From Lachnospiraceae bacterium (GTDB lineage: Bacteria > Bacteroidota > Bacteroidia > Bacteroidales > Muribaculaceae), in assembly GCA_023663655.1 (NCBI GenBank), contig JAMPGZ010000030.1, forward strand, positions 1 to 34,336: a DNA stretch of 34,336 nucleotides, given 5' to 3'. Positions 19,245 through 25,641 of this stretch are shown piece by piece. A program made the position numbers and the translations under genes. The notes under the pieces were generated by a model. The model made no database searches. It worked only from the letters and a program-made list of their open reading frames with translations, and was not told the DNA's origin. Each line of letters opens with the position of its first letter. Position 1 is the first letter of the stretch.

Positions 19245-21014
19245 TTATCTGCCCACCATCACCTTGACAGTTTTGCCGCCGACACGCACCGCATATATGC
19301 CTGGCGCGAGATTGTCGGCACGTCCGGAACCGCGATACACCAATTGCCCGTTCATCGAGTAAACCTCCATCTCGTCGCAACCATAGGCTACCACAGCACC
19401 GTCAATCACCTTAACCTCAACACCATCACCAGCAACTGTATCAACACCGGCATACTCCAGTTCCTCGATGTTCCAAAAATCCCTCCAAGGATCCACCTTC
19501 TCATATAACCTCATATAACCCTTGGGCACATACAGCACAGCATACCTAACCACTTCTTCAGGAAAATTCGGGCTACACTTTAGCGGCTCAGACCAATGGC
19601 AATAAACCGATTTCAAGCCGCTACAACCTTTGAACGCACTCTCGCCAATAGTAGTAACCGAATTCGGAATCGCCACGCTCGTCAAACCGCTACAACCTCC
19701 GAACGCACTCTCGCCAATAGTAGTAACCGAATTTGGAATCGCCACGCTCGTCAAACCGCTACAACCTCCGAACGCAGCTTCCTCAATCTCTATAACAGAA
19801 TTTGGTATTTCAATGTTAGTCAAGCCGCCACATTCATAAAACGCAAACTTACCAATGGAGATCACTGAGTTTCCAATCGTTACGCTCTTTAAACCACGAC
19901 ATTTACAGAATGCCAACCAGCCAATCGTGGTAACCGAGTTAGGTATCGTCACACTCGTCAAACCGCTACAACCTTCGAACGCATAATTGCCAATTGAGGT
20001 AACTGAATTCCCAATCATCACGCTCGTCAAACCGCTACAGCCTTCGAACGCATAATTGCCAATTGAGGTAACTGAATTCCCAATCATCACGCTCGTCAAA
20101 CCGCTACAGCCTTCGAACGCATGACCGCCAATCGTGGTAACTGAGTTAGGCATGACTATCTCCCCTTTTTTTCCCAGAGGACATAATACTACCGAAATTT
20201 TGCCTTTTGTGTAAAGAATGCCATCCTCTGATGTAAAATTCGGATTCTTTGCATCCACATTGATTTCTGTCAAACTACTACACCACATTAACGCATCGTA
20301 TCCAATCTTGGAAACTGAATTTCCAATCGTAATGTTTGTCAAGCCGTCACAGCCTCTGAACGCATAATTGCCAATCGTGGTAACTGAGTTAGGAATCGTC
20401 ACGCTTGTCAAACCACCACAGTTTTCGAACGCATAATCGCCAATTGAGGTAACTGAATTCCCAATTGTCACGCTCGTCAAACCATCACATTCATAAAACG
20501 CTCGCTCGCCAATCGTAGTAACCGAATTCGGAATAGTTACACTTGTCAACCCGCGACAATAAGAGAATGCACGCTCGCCAATCGTGGTAACCGAATTTCC
20601 AATCGTCACACTTGTCAAGCCAATGCAACCTTCGAACGCATAATTGCCAACCGAGGTAACTGAGTTAGGAATCGTCACGCTCGTCAAGCCACCACAACTA
20701 TTAAACGCAGCATCGCCAATCGTAGTAATAGAGTTAGGAATCGTCACGCTCGTCAAACTGCTATAACCAGAGAACGCATTGGAATCAATTGAGGTAACAG
20801 TATATGTGATTGATTCATATAATATTTCCTTGGGAATCTCCAAGTCTCTTTCTATATATTCATATGGTCTATATACCGCTACGGTCCGGTCTCCTCCAGA
20901 CAAGATACGATAGTAGAGTCCATCCACACATAAGTCGTAGGCATTTGCCGAAAGTGATGCAAAACACATCAAAATGACAGTTACAATTACGTTATATTTG
21001 CTTTGTTGTTTCAT
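19245..21014 (-). CDS. BspA-like leucine-rich-repeat surface protein with type IX-like C-terminal tail
   Basis: A 589-residue secreted protein. A signal peptide (MKQQSKYNVIVTVILMCFA...) is followed by about sixteen LRR_5/BspA repeats of 23 residues built on the pattern LTSVTIPNSVTTIG..AF..C.G. A divergent spacer (YTKGKISVVLCPLGKKGEIV) interrupts the array after about half. The last 70 residues resemble a T9SS sorting domain: VYSMNGQLVYRGSG, then DNLAPGIYAVRVGGKTVKVMV. BspA-type proteins act in adhesion and surface recognition; the target is unknown. Two neighbouring 69-bp DNA units (19981-20049 and 20050-20118) are identical, and another pair (19632-19700 and 19701-19769) differs by one base, so the array has recently expanded. 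The start has a normal signal peptide. I see no clear promoter in the AT-rich upstream stretch. Confidence 0.9.
   Translation of the reverse strand: MKQQSKYNVIVTVILMCFASLSANAYDLCVDGLYYRILSGGDRTVAVYRPYEYIERDLEIPKEILYESITYTVTSIDSNAFSGYSSLTSVTIPNSITTIGDAAFNSCGGLTSVTIPNSVTSVGNYAFEGCIGLTSVTIGNSVTTIGERAFSYCRGLTSVTIPNSVTTIGERAFYECDGLTSVTIGNSVTSIGDYAFENCGGLTSVTIPNSVTTIGNYAFRGCDGLTNITIGNSVSKIGYDALMWCSSLTEINVDAKNPNFTSEDGILYTKGKISVVLCPLGKKGEIVMPNSVTTIGGHAFEGCSGLTSVMIGNSVTSIGNYAFEGCSGLTSVMIGNSVTSIGNYAFEGCSGLTSVTIPNSVTTIGWLAFCKCRGLKSVTIGNSVISIGKFAFYECGGLTNIEIPNSVIEIEEAAFGGCSGLTSVAIPNSVTTIGESAFGGCSGLTSVAIPNSVTTIGESAFKGCSGLKSVYCHWSEPLKCSPNFPEEVVRYAVLYVPKGYMRLYEKVDPWRDFWNIEELEYAGVDTVAGDGVEVKVIDGAVVAYGCDEMEVYSMNGQLVYRGSGRADNLAPGIYAVRVGGKTVKVMVGR
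19632..20118 (-). repeat. near-identical 69-bp tandem units inside the LRR gene
   Basis: Units 19981-20049 and 20050-20118 are identical over 69 bases. Units 19632-19700 and 19701-19769 differ only at one C/T. Each encodes one 23-residue LRR_5 repeat, and other units in the array are more diverged. Confidence 0.9.
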
Positions 21015-21142
21015 AAATTCGTTTTTAAGTTTTAAAATTTTTATTTTAATGTGAGTCCGAGCTATTGTGACAGCGTTCCTTTTCGGGAAAATTTTTCATC
21101 TATCTACCGAAACTTTACGCTGTCATTTAAATTGTATTTCAG

Positions 21143-22051
21143 TTATTTTCTGTACAATTCACCCATCTGTGCAATTCGATTTGCAATTTTCGCCCTTACC
21201 GACTCGGGGGCTACAACCTCCACCCTCGGTCCGTGAGAAAGGATCTCCATTATGAAATCGTAAGTCGGCGCCACTCTCATTGCAAGTGTCACGAAGTCGC
21301 CATCCTCCTCGATGATGTGTTGCGACGAGTGCAGCGGCAGACTTTTAAAATAGTTAGCCTGTTCCCGCTCCACTTTCAGCACTATATCCTCAGCATGAAC
21401 TCCATTCTCTACAATGATTCCGTAACTATCGGCAAAGATTTGGTCAATGCTCAGCTTCGACGGCTTGACATTTCTCCCGCAGGCGACATCCACGATTCGG
21501 TCAAGAGAGTAGGAATAATGCTTGCCGTCGGGCTTTTCCGCAATCAGATACCATCGCTGGCGAAATAGCTTTATACCAACCGGCTTCACCGTGATTTCCT
21601 CCTCCATTGCCAAATCATAGTTGTGTCGATAACTGAGCCTGAGTTCCCGTTTATCGGTCAGAGCCTTGATAATAGTCAGCAGGGACTCATTGCCTCCATA
21701 GATTTTTTCCAAGTGAACATACCGCTCCAGATCAGCCGACGACATGAGATTTTTGAGCATGATGGCACTGCTCATCATCTCGTGAAGCCGTGTTTCCGAC
21801 TCCATTCCATCCGATTTTATCGAATACTCATTGGTAGCTCGGTCACAAACTATCTCCACGTCAAAAAACTCCTCGACAGCCCGGCGATGATTCTCGAAAG
21901 TCTTGTGAGGCAACGGCAATCCGTCGCCCAGCGAGGAGCGTTGCCACAATCGATCTATCTCTTCGAAGGTCGCACCTCCCGAGCTCAACAGAGTCTCATA
22001 CAGCCACATATAGCGGCGTAACACGTATGCCTGGCTACGGCGTTCACTCAT
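21143..22051 (-). CDS. WYL-domain transcriptional regulator
   Basis: A 302-residue regulator with an N-terminal winged-helix region (about residues 1-75, including LPHKTFENHRRAVEEFFDVEI) and a central WYL domain (RQRWYLIAEKPDG, YSLDRI) around residues 130-200. A C-terminal region follows (VTLAMRVAPTYDFIMEILSHGPRVEVVAP) of the kind often seen after WYL. WYL domains sense nucleic acids or nucleotides, and such regulators often control phage-defence operons. The ATG at 22051 is preferred over an in-frame TTG at 22057. It lies 2 bases after the TGA of the GIY-YIG gene (22056-22054), so translation is probably coupled. The inverted repeat upstream of the operon is a candidate binding site. Confidence 0.9.
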   Translation of the reverse strand: MSERRSQAYVLRRYMWLYETLLSSGGATFEEIDRLWQRSSLGDGLPLPHKTFENHRRAVEEFFDVEIVCDRATNEYSIKSDGMESETRLHEMMSSAIMLKNLMSSADLERYVHLEKIYGGNESLLTIIKALTDKRELRLSYRHNYDLAMEEEITVKPVGIKLFRQRWYLIAEKPDGKHYSYSLDRIVDVACGRNVKPSKLSIDQIFADSYGIIVENGVHAEDIVLKVEREQANYFKSLPLHSSQHIIEEDGDFVTLAMRVAPTYDFIMEILSHGPRVEVVAPESVRAKIANRIAQMGELYRK

Positions 22052-22053
22052 AA

Positions 22054-22944
22054 TCAATTGTTATTATACCCGAATTCGCGGGTCATGAATTTACGTTTAT
22101 ACAGATTCTCTCGTTCTATCGCATACTCCTCAGTAACACCGAGATACATAATCTCAAGTATGCACCATTGGAAGTGTTGAGCATATTCAGGATCATCCGC
22201 GATTAACTTTTCAAGATCTTTGTTTCCGCCATGACCGCCGGTGGTAAAATAGCATTTCCATCTGCCCCATATTCCCTCCGGTCCATAGGTGCTCCCAACA
22301 TACTGCTTCCCGGTCTTGGTATCCTGAATAAGATAAATGCCGTTCACGGATTGAAGCGGATTTTTCCAGCTCTCGGCTTCTTTTGAGAAGATCGCTTTAA
22401 GCTCGTTGTAAGGCAACAACACATCCTCATAGCTCTTAAACTGAGGCACTCCATCGGCATCTTCAAATCCCTCGTCAATGCGAGTCACCGGCTTGAGCTG
22501 CTTCCGGAAATCCTGATGCCATGCTACTGTGGCTTTACCCCACTCGATAGTCACCCTATCGGCAAGAAAACGGAAATCATCCACCTCCTGAAGGTTGAGC
22601 AGACAACAGCGGCTGTCATAGGGCGACGGCACGATTTCGCCTACTTTATACACCGCAACAAAGCGTGCCTTGGTATTCTGTGTCCCCACACAAACCACGA
22701 TATAATCGGTTTTGTCAAAGGTTCCCTTCAGTTGCTCATTCTGATACCTCATAAACATATCCTTGTCATAGCGGTACAGATCAAGCAATGTGGTTCGATA
22801 GGTTTTACCCTCAATGGGGAGGTCTTTTCGCGAATCGGCATGGCGGACAATCTTAATCGACTTGCTCGCGTCGAAATCGGCGTTTCTTCCTGCCAACAGC
22901 TCCTGGAGCGTTGCAATTACATTTTTTTCTTTTTCCATAATCAT
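22054..22944 (-). CDS. GIY-YIG nuclease-domain protein
   Basis: A 296-residue protein. The C-terminal domain (about residues 200-290) is GIY-YIG: NGIYLIQDTKTGKQYVGST supplies the two motif strands, followed by GIWGRWKCYFTTGGHGGNKDL with the catalytic-type arginine and a later EIMYLGVTEEYAIERENLYK containing the metal-binding type Glu. The N-terminal 200 residues have no domain I can name; WGKATVAWHQDF stands out. GIY-YIG domains cut DNA in repair, restriction or homing. Here the gene is followed at once by a WYL regulator with near-zero spacing, and a promoter and inverted repeat precede it. No methyltransferase is adjacent, so classical restriction-modification is not supported. A second ATG lies two codons in (22938). 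Confidence 0.85.
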   Translation of the reverse strand: MIMEKEKNVIATLQELLAGRNADFDASKSIKIVRHADSRKDLPIEGKTYRTTLLDLYRYDKDMFMRYQNEQLKGTFDKTDYIVVCVGTQNTKARFVAVYKVGEIVPSPYDSRCCLLNLQEVDDFRFLADRVTIEWGKATVAWHQDFRKQLKPVTRIDEGFEDADGVPQFKSYEDVLLPYNELKAIFSKEAESWKNPLQSVNGIYLIQDTKTGKQYVGSTYGPEGIWGRWKCYFTTGGHGGNKDLEKLIADDPEYAQHFQWCILEIMYLGVTEEYAIERENLYKRKFMTREFGYNNN

Positions 22945-22956
22945 TTATTTTTGATG

Positions 22957-22964
22957 CAAAATTA
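22957..22964 (-). promoter_or_regulatory. promoter -7 element of the GIY-YIG/WYL operon
   Basis: TAATTTTG on the minus strand matches TAnnTTTG and lies 13 bases upstream of the GIY-YIG ATG. Confidence 0.65.
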
Positions 22965-22967
22965 ACC

Positions 22968-22998
22968 ATAGCTTTCGCCATAACAAGACGAAAGCTAT
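22968..22998 (-). promoter_or_regulatory. perfect inverted repeat beside the GIY-YIG/WYL promoter (candidate operator)
   Basis: ATAGCTTTCG (22968-22977) and CGAAAGCTAT (22989-22998) form a perfect 10-bp inverted repeat with an 11-base spacer, lying 4 to 34 bases upstream of the -7 element, where the -33 contact would be. There is no U-run after it on the minus strand, so it is more likely an operator than a terminator of the upstream lipoprotein gene. Confidence 0.5.
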
Positions 22999-23013
22999 CT
23001 TTTTATCATGTTA

Positions 23014-23640
23014 TCAGTTAAAAAAATCAGTCACTATCTTAGGATTCCTTAACATATTTATGTAGAGATTCACTCCAACTGCAATTATTAGTATTACAAA
23101 TAAATTCACTACAAACATAGCCGTGCCCAATAAATCAGGTTCTTGTCTGATATCCAAATCCTTATCAAATTCCAAAGGCGAGGAGAGCGACAAAACGATG
23201 AAAGAAGCCAATCCCCCTCCCATTATGCAGTTCACCATCCATATCCACACTATTCTATGTAACTTTTTAGCCTGAACATACGTTGCATAGAGCAGATATC
23301 CTTCCCCGGCAACCAACAATAAAACCATCATAATCAGATGACCTTTTATAGGATTAAGGGGCTCCCTGCTCTTTCTTTTTTCATGATTCTTATCATTTTT
23401 GGCATAATACTCATATTTCTGCCGAAAAGCCTTAATATCATAATCGTAATACAATCCAAACGCTTCCATCAGATCCTCATCAACCTCTGTATGATTCCAA
23501 TCTGTGTATGTCTCATCTTCAGGATCAAAAATTTCATTTAAATCTGTCACAATTCGGTCTTCATGCTGTTCCTCTTTAGAGCAGGATGCTAATGATATCA
23601 CCAGCACCAGTATCCCCAAAATTTTCAAAAATTTTTTCAT
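23014..23640 (-). CDS. hypothetical lipoprotein with three C-terminal membrane segments
   Basis: A 208-residue protein I do not recognise. It begins with a lipoprotein signal peptide (lipobox ISLASC, Cys20). An acidic, tyrosine-rich soluble part follows (residues about 21-95, with FDPEDETYTDWNHTEVDEDL), then three hydrophobic segments: roughly 100-125 (LIMMVLLLVAGEGYLLYATY), 130-155 (WIWMVNCIMGGGLASFIVL) and 170-198 (FVVNLFVILIIAVGVNLYI). The ATG at 23640 is chosen because it gives a clean signal peptide. Reading from 23787 would add 49 residues that overlap a structured RNA. A lipidated N-terminus combined with membrane helices would tie it to the inner membrane. It lies on the same strand as, and just upstream of, the GIY-YIG/WYL operon, but an inverted repeat and promoter separate them. 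Confidence 0.7.
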   Translation of the reverse strand: MKKFLKILGILVLVISLASCSKEEQHEDRIVTDLNEIFDPEDETYTDWNHTEVDEDLMEAFGLYYDYDIKAFRQKYEYYAKNDKNHEKRKSREPLNPIKGHLIMMVLLLVAGEGYLLYATYVQAKKLHRIVWIWMVNCIMGGGLASFIVLSLSSPLEFDKDLDIRQEPDLLGTAMFVVNLFVILIIAVGVNLYINMLRNPKIVTDFFN

Positions 23641-23707
23641 GGCGAATTTTATTAGAGTTCTCCGGCGGCAGACTGTCAGAGATGTTAAACATAATATGAT
23701 TCTATAC

Positions 23708-23783
23708 AAAAAAAGCGGACTGCCCATCCTGCTCTCTTGTAGGTATCGCCAAACACCTGAATACACGCACGGATAGGCAGCCC
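23708..23783 (-). ncRNA. candidate structured RNA ending in a U7 tract (family not identified)
   Basis: On the minus strand a 13-bp helix joins 23771-23783 with 23717-23729 (11 Watson-Crick pairs and 2 G-U). Inside it a 7-bp hairpin (23752-23758 with 23741-23747, two G-U pairs, loop UGGC) is reached through an internal loop of about 11-12 bases per side. The outer helix is followed by GC and seven Us. All four wobble pairs are valid only on the minus strand, where they are G-U; on the plus strand they would be A-C mismatches. The layout (closing stem, open bubble, apical stem) recalls 6S-type or SRP-type RNAs, but the SRP apical GGAA loop is not seen. It lies 68 bases upstream of the lipoprotein start, so it is either a leader/attenuator or an independent small RNA. 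The rest of the gene-free stretch 23641-24093 is AT-rich and shows nothing further that I recognise. Confidence 0.6.
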
Positions 23784-24093
23784 ACATTATATGAGCTGTC
23801 CCCGTGCCCCGGATATTCTTTGTTCAATTTGGCGATTTCACAAGAGACAAGGCACTTTTTTCTCTAATTTTAAACATGTTGCCGCTCTCGGCAACGCAAA
23901 TATACTCAAATTTCCGTAAATCCAAGATATATCCGCAGTGTATCGCAAAAACTTTACCGCAAAATTACCCACTCAAATCGCCATAATGCAGCGATAGCAC
24001 CCACTTTATCAAAAAATTTTCATCAGCATCCGGTAAAATCACATTAAAGTTTGGGCAATAAACCTGCATAGTGCCGTCAGGCACGGAAAAAGG

Positions 24094-24291
24094 ACATGAC
24101 TGCCGTGAAACGGCAATGCAATAATAGCTCCGCCACGAGGCGAAGCCGAGGCGCGGAGAAAGGGGCACAAACCAAACGGGCGTCGAAGATGTCCGCCAAT
24201 CACCGAGCCAAGCCCCCGGAAAGCCACAAAATGTCTGAAAGACAATGCCTGTACCCGGTAGGATACCCCAAAAAACGCACTCTGCAATGAG
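24094..24291 (+). repeat. dispersed repeat, copy B
   Basis: Carries TGCCGT-GAA-ACGGCA (24100-24114), the CTCCGC...GCGGAG hairpin region, ATGTCT-GAA-AGACAA, then the CCCGGTAGGAT and ACGCACTCTGCAA segments. The order is the second part of the unit followed by the start of the next, as if cut from a tandem array like the one at 18772-19153. The AGAGTGC arm is lost at the right end (ATGAGATACC). A small GTGCC-GTCA-GGCAC hairpin precedes it at 24071-24084. Confidence 0.8.
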
Positions 24292-24318
24292 ATACCTTTT
24301 TTACTTCAATTATTTTAT

Positions 24319-24344
24319 GGTATCAAAAATAATACCTATATTTG
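24319..24344 (+). promoter_or_regulatory. promoter with adjacent dyad, DUF4160/DUF2442 pair
   Basis: TATATTTG (24337-24344) matches TAnnTTTG and lies 20 bases before the ATG at 24365. Directly upstream is the inverted repeat GGTAT (24319-24323) / ATACC (24332-24336), a possible autoregulatory operator for the HTH protein of the pair. Confidence 0.6.
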
Positions 24345-24364
24345 CATCCATAAAATCAATCCCT

Positions 24365-24611
24365 ATGCCTGAAATATTCAATCTCTACGGTTACAGTTTT
24401 TTTCTTTTGGAGCAAAGAACACGATCCGATCCACGTACACGTAGAGGGTGCTGACGGATATGCCACATTTGATTGGGACAATGGCTCTGAAACATTCATT
24501 GAACGCGAATGTTATAACATTAAGGCTGGAGATCTCCGCAAAATCAAAAGAGCTATTGCCGACCGTAAGCAGGATATTTTTGACAAATGGAACGAATATT
24601 TTAATAAGTAA
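24365..24611 (+). pseudogene. DUF4160 protein, frameshifted in a T7 tract
   Basis: Reading from ATG 24365 gives MPEIFNLYGYSF and then leaves frame. If one T of the seven at 24397-24403 is dropped, the frame continues as FFWSKEHDPIHVHVEG..., then WDNGSETFIE, AGDLRKIKRAIADRKQDIF and NEYFNK, ending at TAA 24609-24611. That is a complete DUF4160 protein of about 81 residues. As written, translation stops at 24454 after 29 residues. DUF4160 genes commonly sit beside DUF2442 genes, as here (6 bases apart), and the pair has the size and layout of a toxin-antitoxin module, though I know of no proven activity. The +1 shift lies in a homopolymer, so it could be a phase-variable switch, a sequencing error, or true decay. 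Confidence 0.8.
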
Positions 24612-24617
24612 TGCGAT

Positions 24618-25025
24618 ATGAAGATTACCCGAATATGGTTTGACACCGACTACATCTACGGAGTGGATGAGAGCGGAAAAGAATACCGCCAATCCTTACT
24701 CTGGTATCCGAACCTAAGGAATGCCGGGTTGGAAGAACGCATGAACTACAAGTTTGGATTTCGCGGTATTCATTGGAGAGAACTTGACGAAGACATCAGC
24801 TTTGAAAGTTTTGCGGACGAAAACGCAGAACCGACGGCACTGCAGCGTTTCTTCCTCACACATAAAGAGATTAAAATTTCTGAATTTGCAAAAATGATTG
24901 GCATCGACGCATCATTGCTACGCAATTACATAAATGGATTTAAAAAGCCATCCAAAGACCGCGAGCAAATAATTCTGAACGGCATCCACACTCTTGCAAA
25001 AGACTACGCTACTGCATCATTTTAA
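24618..25025 (+). CDS. DUF2442 protein with C-terminal helix-turn-helix
   Basis: A 135-residue protein. The N-terminal part (about 1-70: ITRIWFDTDYIYGVDESGKEY and RGIHWRELDEDISFESF) is DUF2442. The C-terminal part (about 80-130) is a helix-turn-helix of the type found in antitoxins and phage regulators: KISEFAKMIGIDASLLRNYINGFKKPS. It follows the DUF4160 gene after 6 bases. If the pair is a toxin-antitoxin-like module, this would be the DNA-binding partner, with the dyad at 24319-24336 as a candidate target. The gene is intact although its partner is frameshifted. Assignment of the two domains is by eye. Confidence 0.82.
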   Translation: MKITRIWFDTDYIYGVDESGKEYRQSLLWYPNLRNAGLEERMNYKFGFRGIHWRELDEDISFESFADENAEPTALQRFFLTHKEIKISEFAKMIGIDASLLRNYINGFKKPSKDREQIILNGIHTLAKDYATASF

Positions 25026-25042
25026 CCGACTATTCTCTAAAC

Positions 25043-25081
25043 AAACCGCAGACGCACCACTACTCGGTTCGTCTGCGGTTT
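25043..25081 (+). terminator. hairpin after the DUF2442 gene
   Basis: A perfect 12-base stem (25043-25054 with 25070-25081, 15-base loop) lies 17 bases after the stop. It has no U-run beyond the TTT closing the stem, so termination is likely but not certain. Confidence 0.55.
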
Positions 25082-25200
25082 CGTAATACGACGACTCGTC
25101 CCCAGTAGCCAATATCATCTCCCAACCACACGCACATTTAACATATCTATTTTTCTAATTTCAATCTTTTTTACCATATTTGCACTTGAATTCACCACTA

Positions 25201-25490
25201 AGGCTGTAAAGACAGCCTCGCTGGATTCAACTTTTCGTTGAATTGATGGAATAATCCATCAAAGGTGTTATTGAAATTCTATCTTCAATTCTCAAACTTG
25301 GCGGTTTGCAACACTTTCGAAGATGAATTGACAATGGCACCTGCATCGGTAGCTATACCCACTCCCGAGAGGGAGAAATGTATATGCTTAATCGGTGTGG
25401 GGCTGTCGTCTTTTATTCGAAAGTGTAGGTACGCCAAGACCTGAGAATTGAATGAAGGACAAGATACAATCCTCACACCTTTATTTTTTT
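25201..25490 (+). ncRNA. large structured RNA with terminator tail (family not identified)
   Basis: In a gene-free stretch (25026-25641) about 290 bases fold into many perfect helices. Hairpins: 25201-25207/25212-25218; 25225-25231/25237-25243; 25243-25250/25255-25262. A long nested arm: 25284-25294/25442-25452 (11 bp), 25297-25303/25432-25438 (7 bp), 25311-25321/25416-25426 (11 bp), 25351-25358/25380-25388 (8 bp with a bulge) and 25362-25366/25371-25375 with the GNRA loop GAGA. 25261-25268 pairs with 25475-25482 (8 bp), sharing two bases with the third hairpin, so these two may alternate. A T7 run follows to 25490. Possible G-U pairs and the T-run favour the plus strand. No RNase P, tmRNA or SRP signature, and no reverse transcriptase or IscB/TnpB gene, was seen beside it. 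From 25491 to 25641 I see only AT-rich sequence. Confidence 0.75.
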
Positions 25491-25641
25491 AATTTAACCG
25501 TTTTCAGGGGATTGGGAACAAACAGATACTGCAATGGAAACAATAAATTTTTGTCTAATAAAAAGTTCCTGTCGAAATGCCTTCTTAGAAAAAGTCATCA
25601 CCTCTTATTTCAATCATAGTTAAATTTTTAATTTTAAATTT

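Noticed and set aside
19632-20118. CRISPR-like regular repeats
   Set aside because: They are in-frame 69-bp LRR codon blocks with no unique spacers.
22968-22998. Terminator of the lipoprotein gene
   Set aside because: No T-run follows on the minus strand and its position beside the -7 element fits an operator better.
23708-23783. Assignment as 4.5S SRP RNA
   Set aside because: The apical GGAA loop and its flanking AGCAG spacing are not present as in known SRP RNAs; left unassigned pending a covariance-model search.
23641-23787. 49-residue N-terminal extension of the lipoprotein
   Set aside because: Runs through the structured RNA and places the lipoprotein signal peptide internally.
24096-24290. 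64-residue frame inside repeat copy B, with relatives in copies A1 and A2
   Set aside because: The frames are not preserved between copies and consist of hairpin-forming sequence; treated as repeat DNA, not as genes.
25201-25490. Retron, omega-RNA or group II intron
   Set aside because: No reverse transcriptase, IscB/TnpB or intron-encoded protein is adjacent, and no domain V motif was seen.
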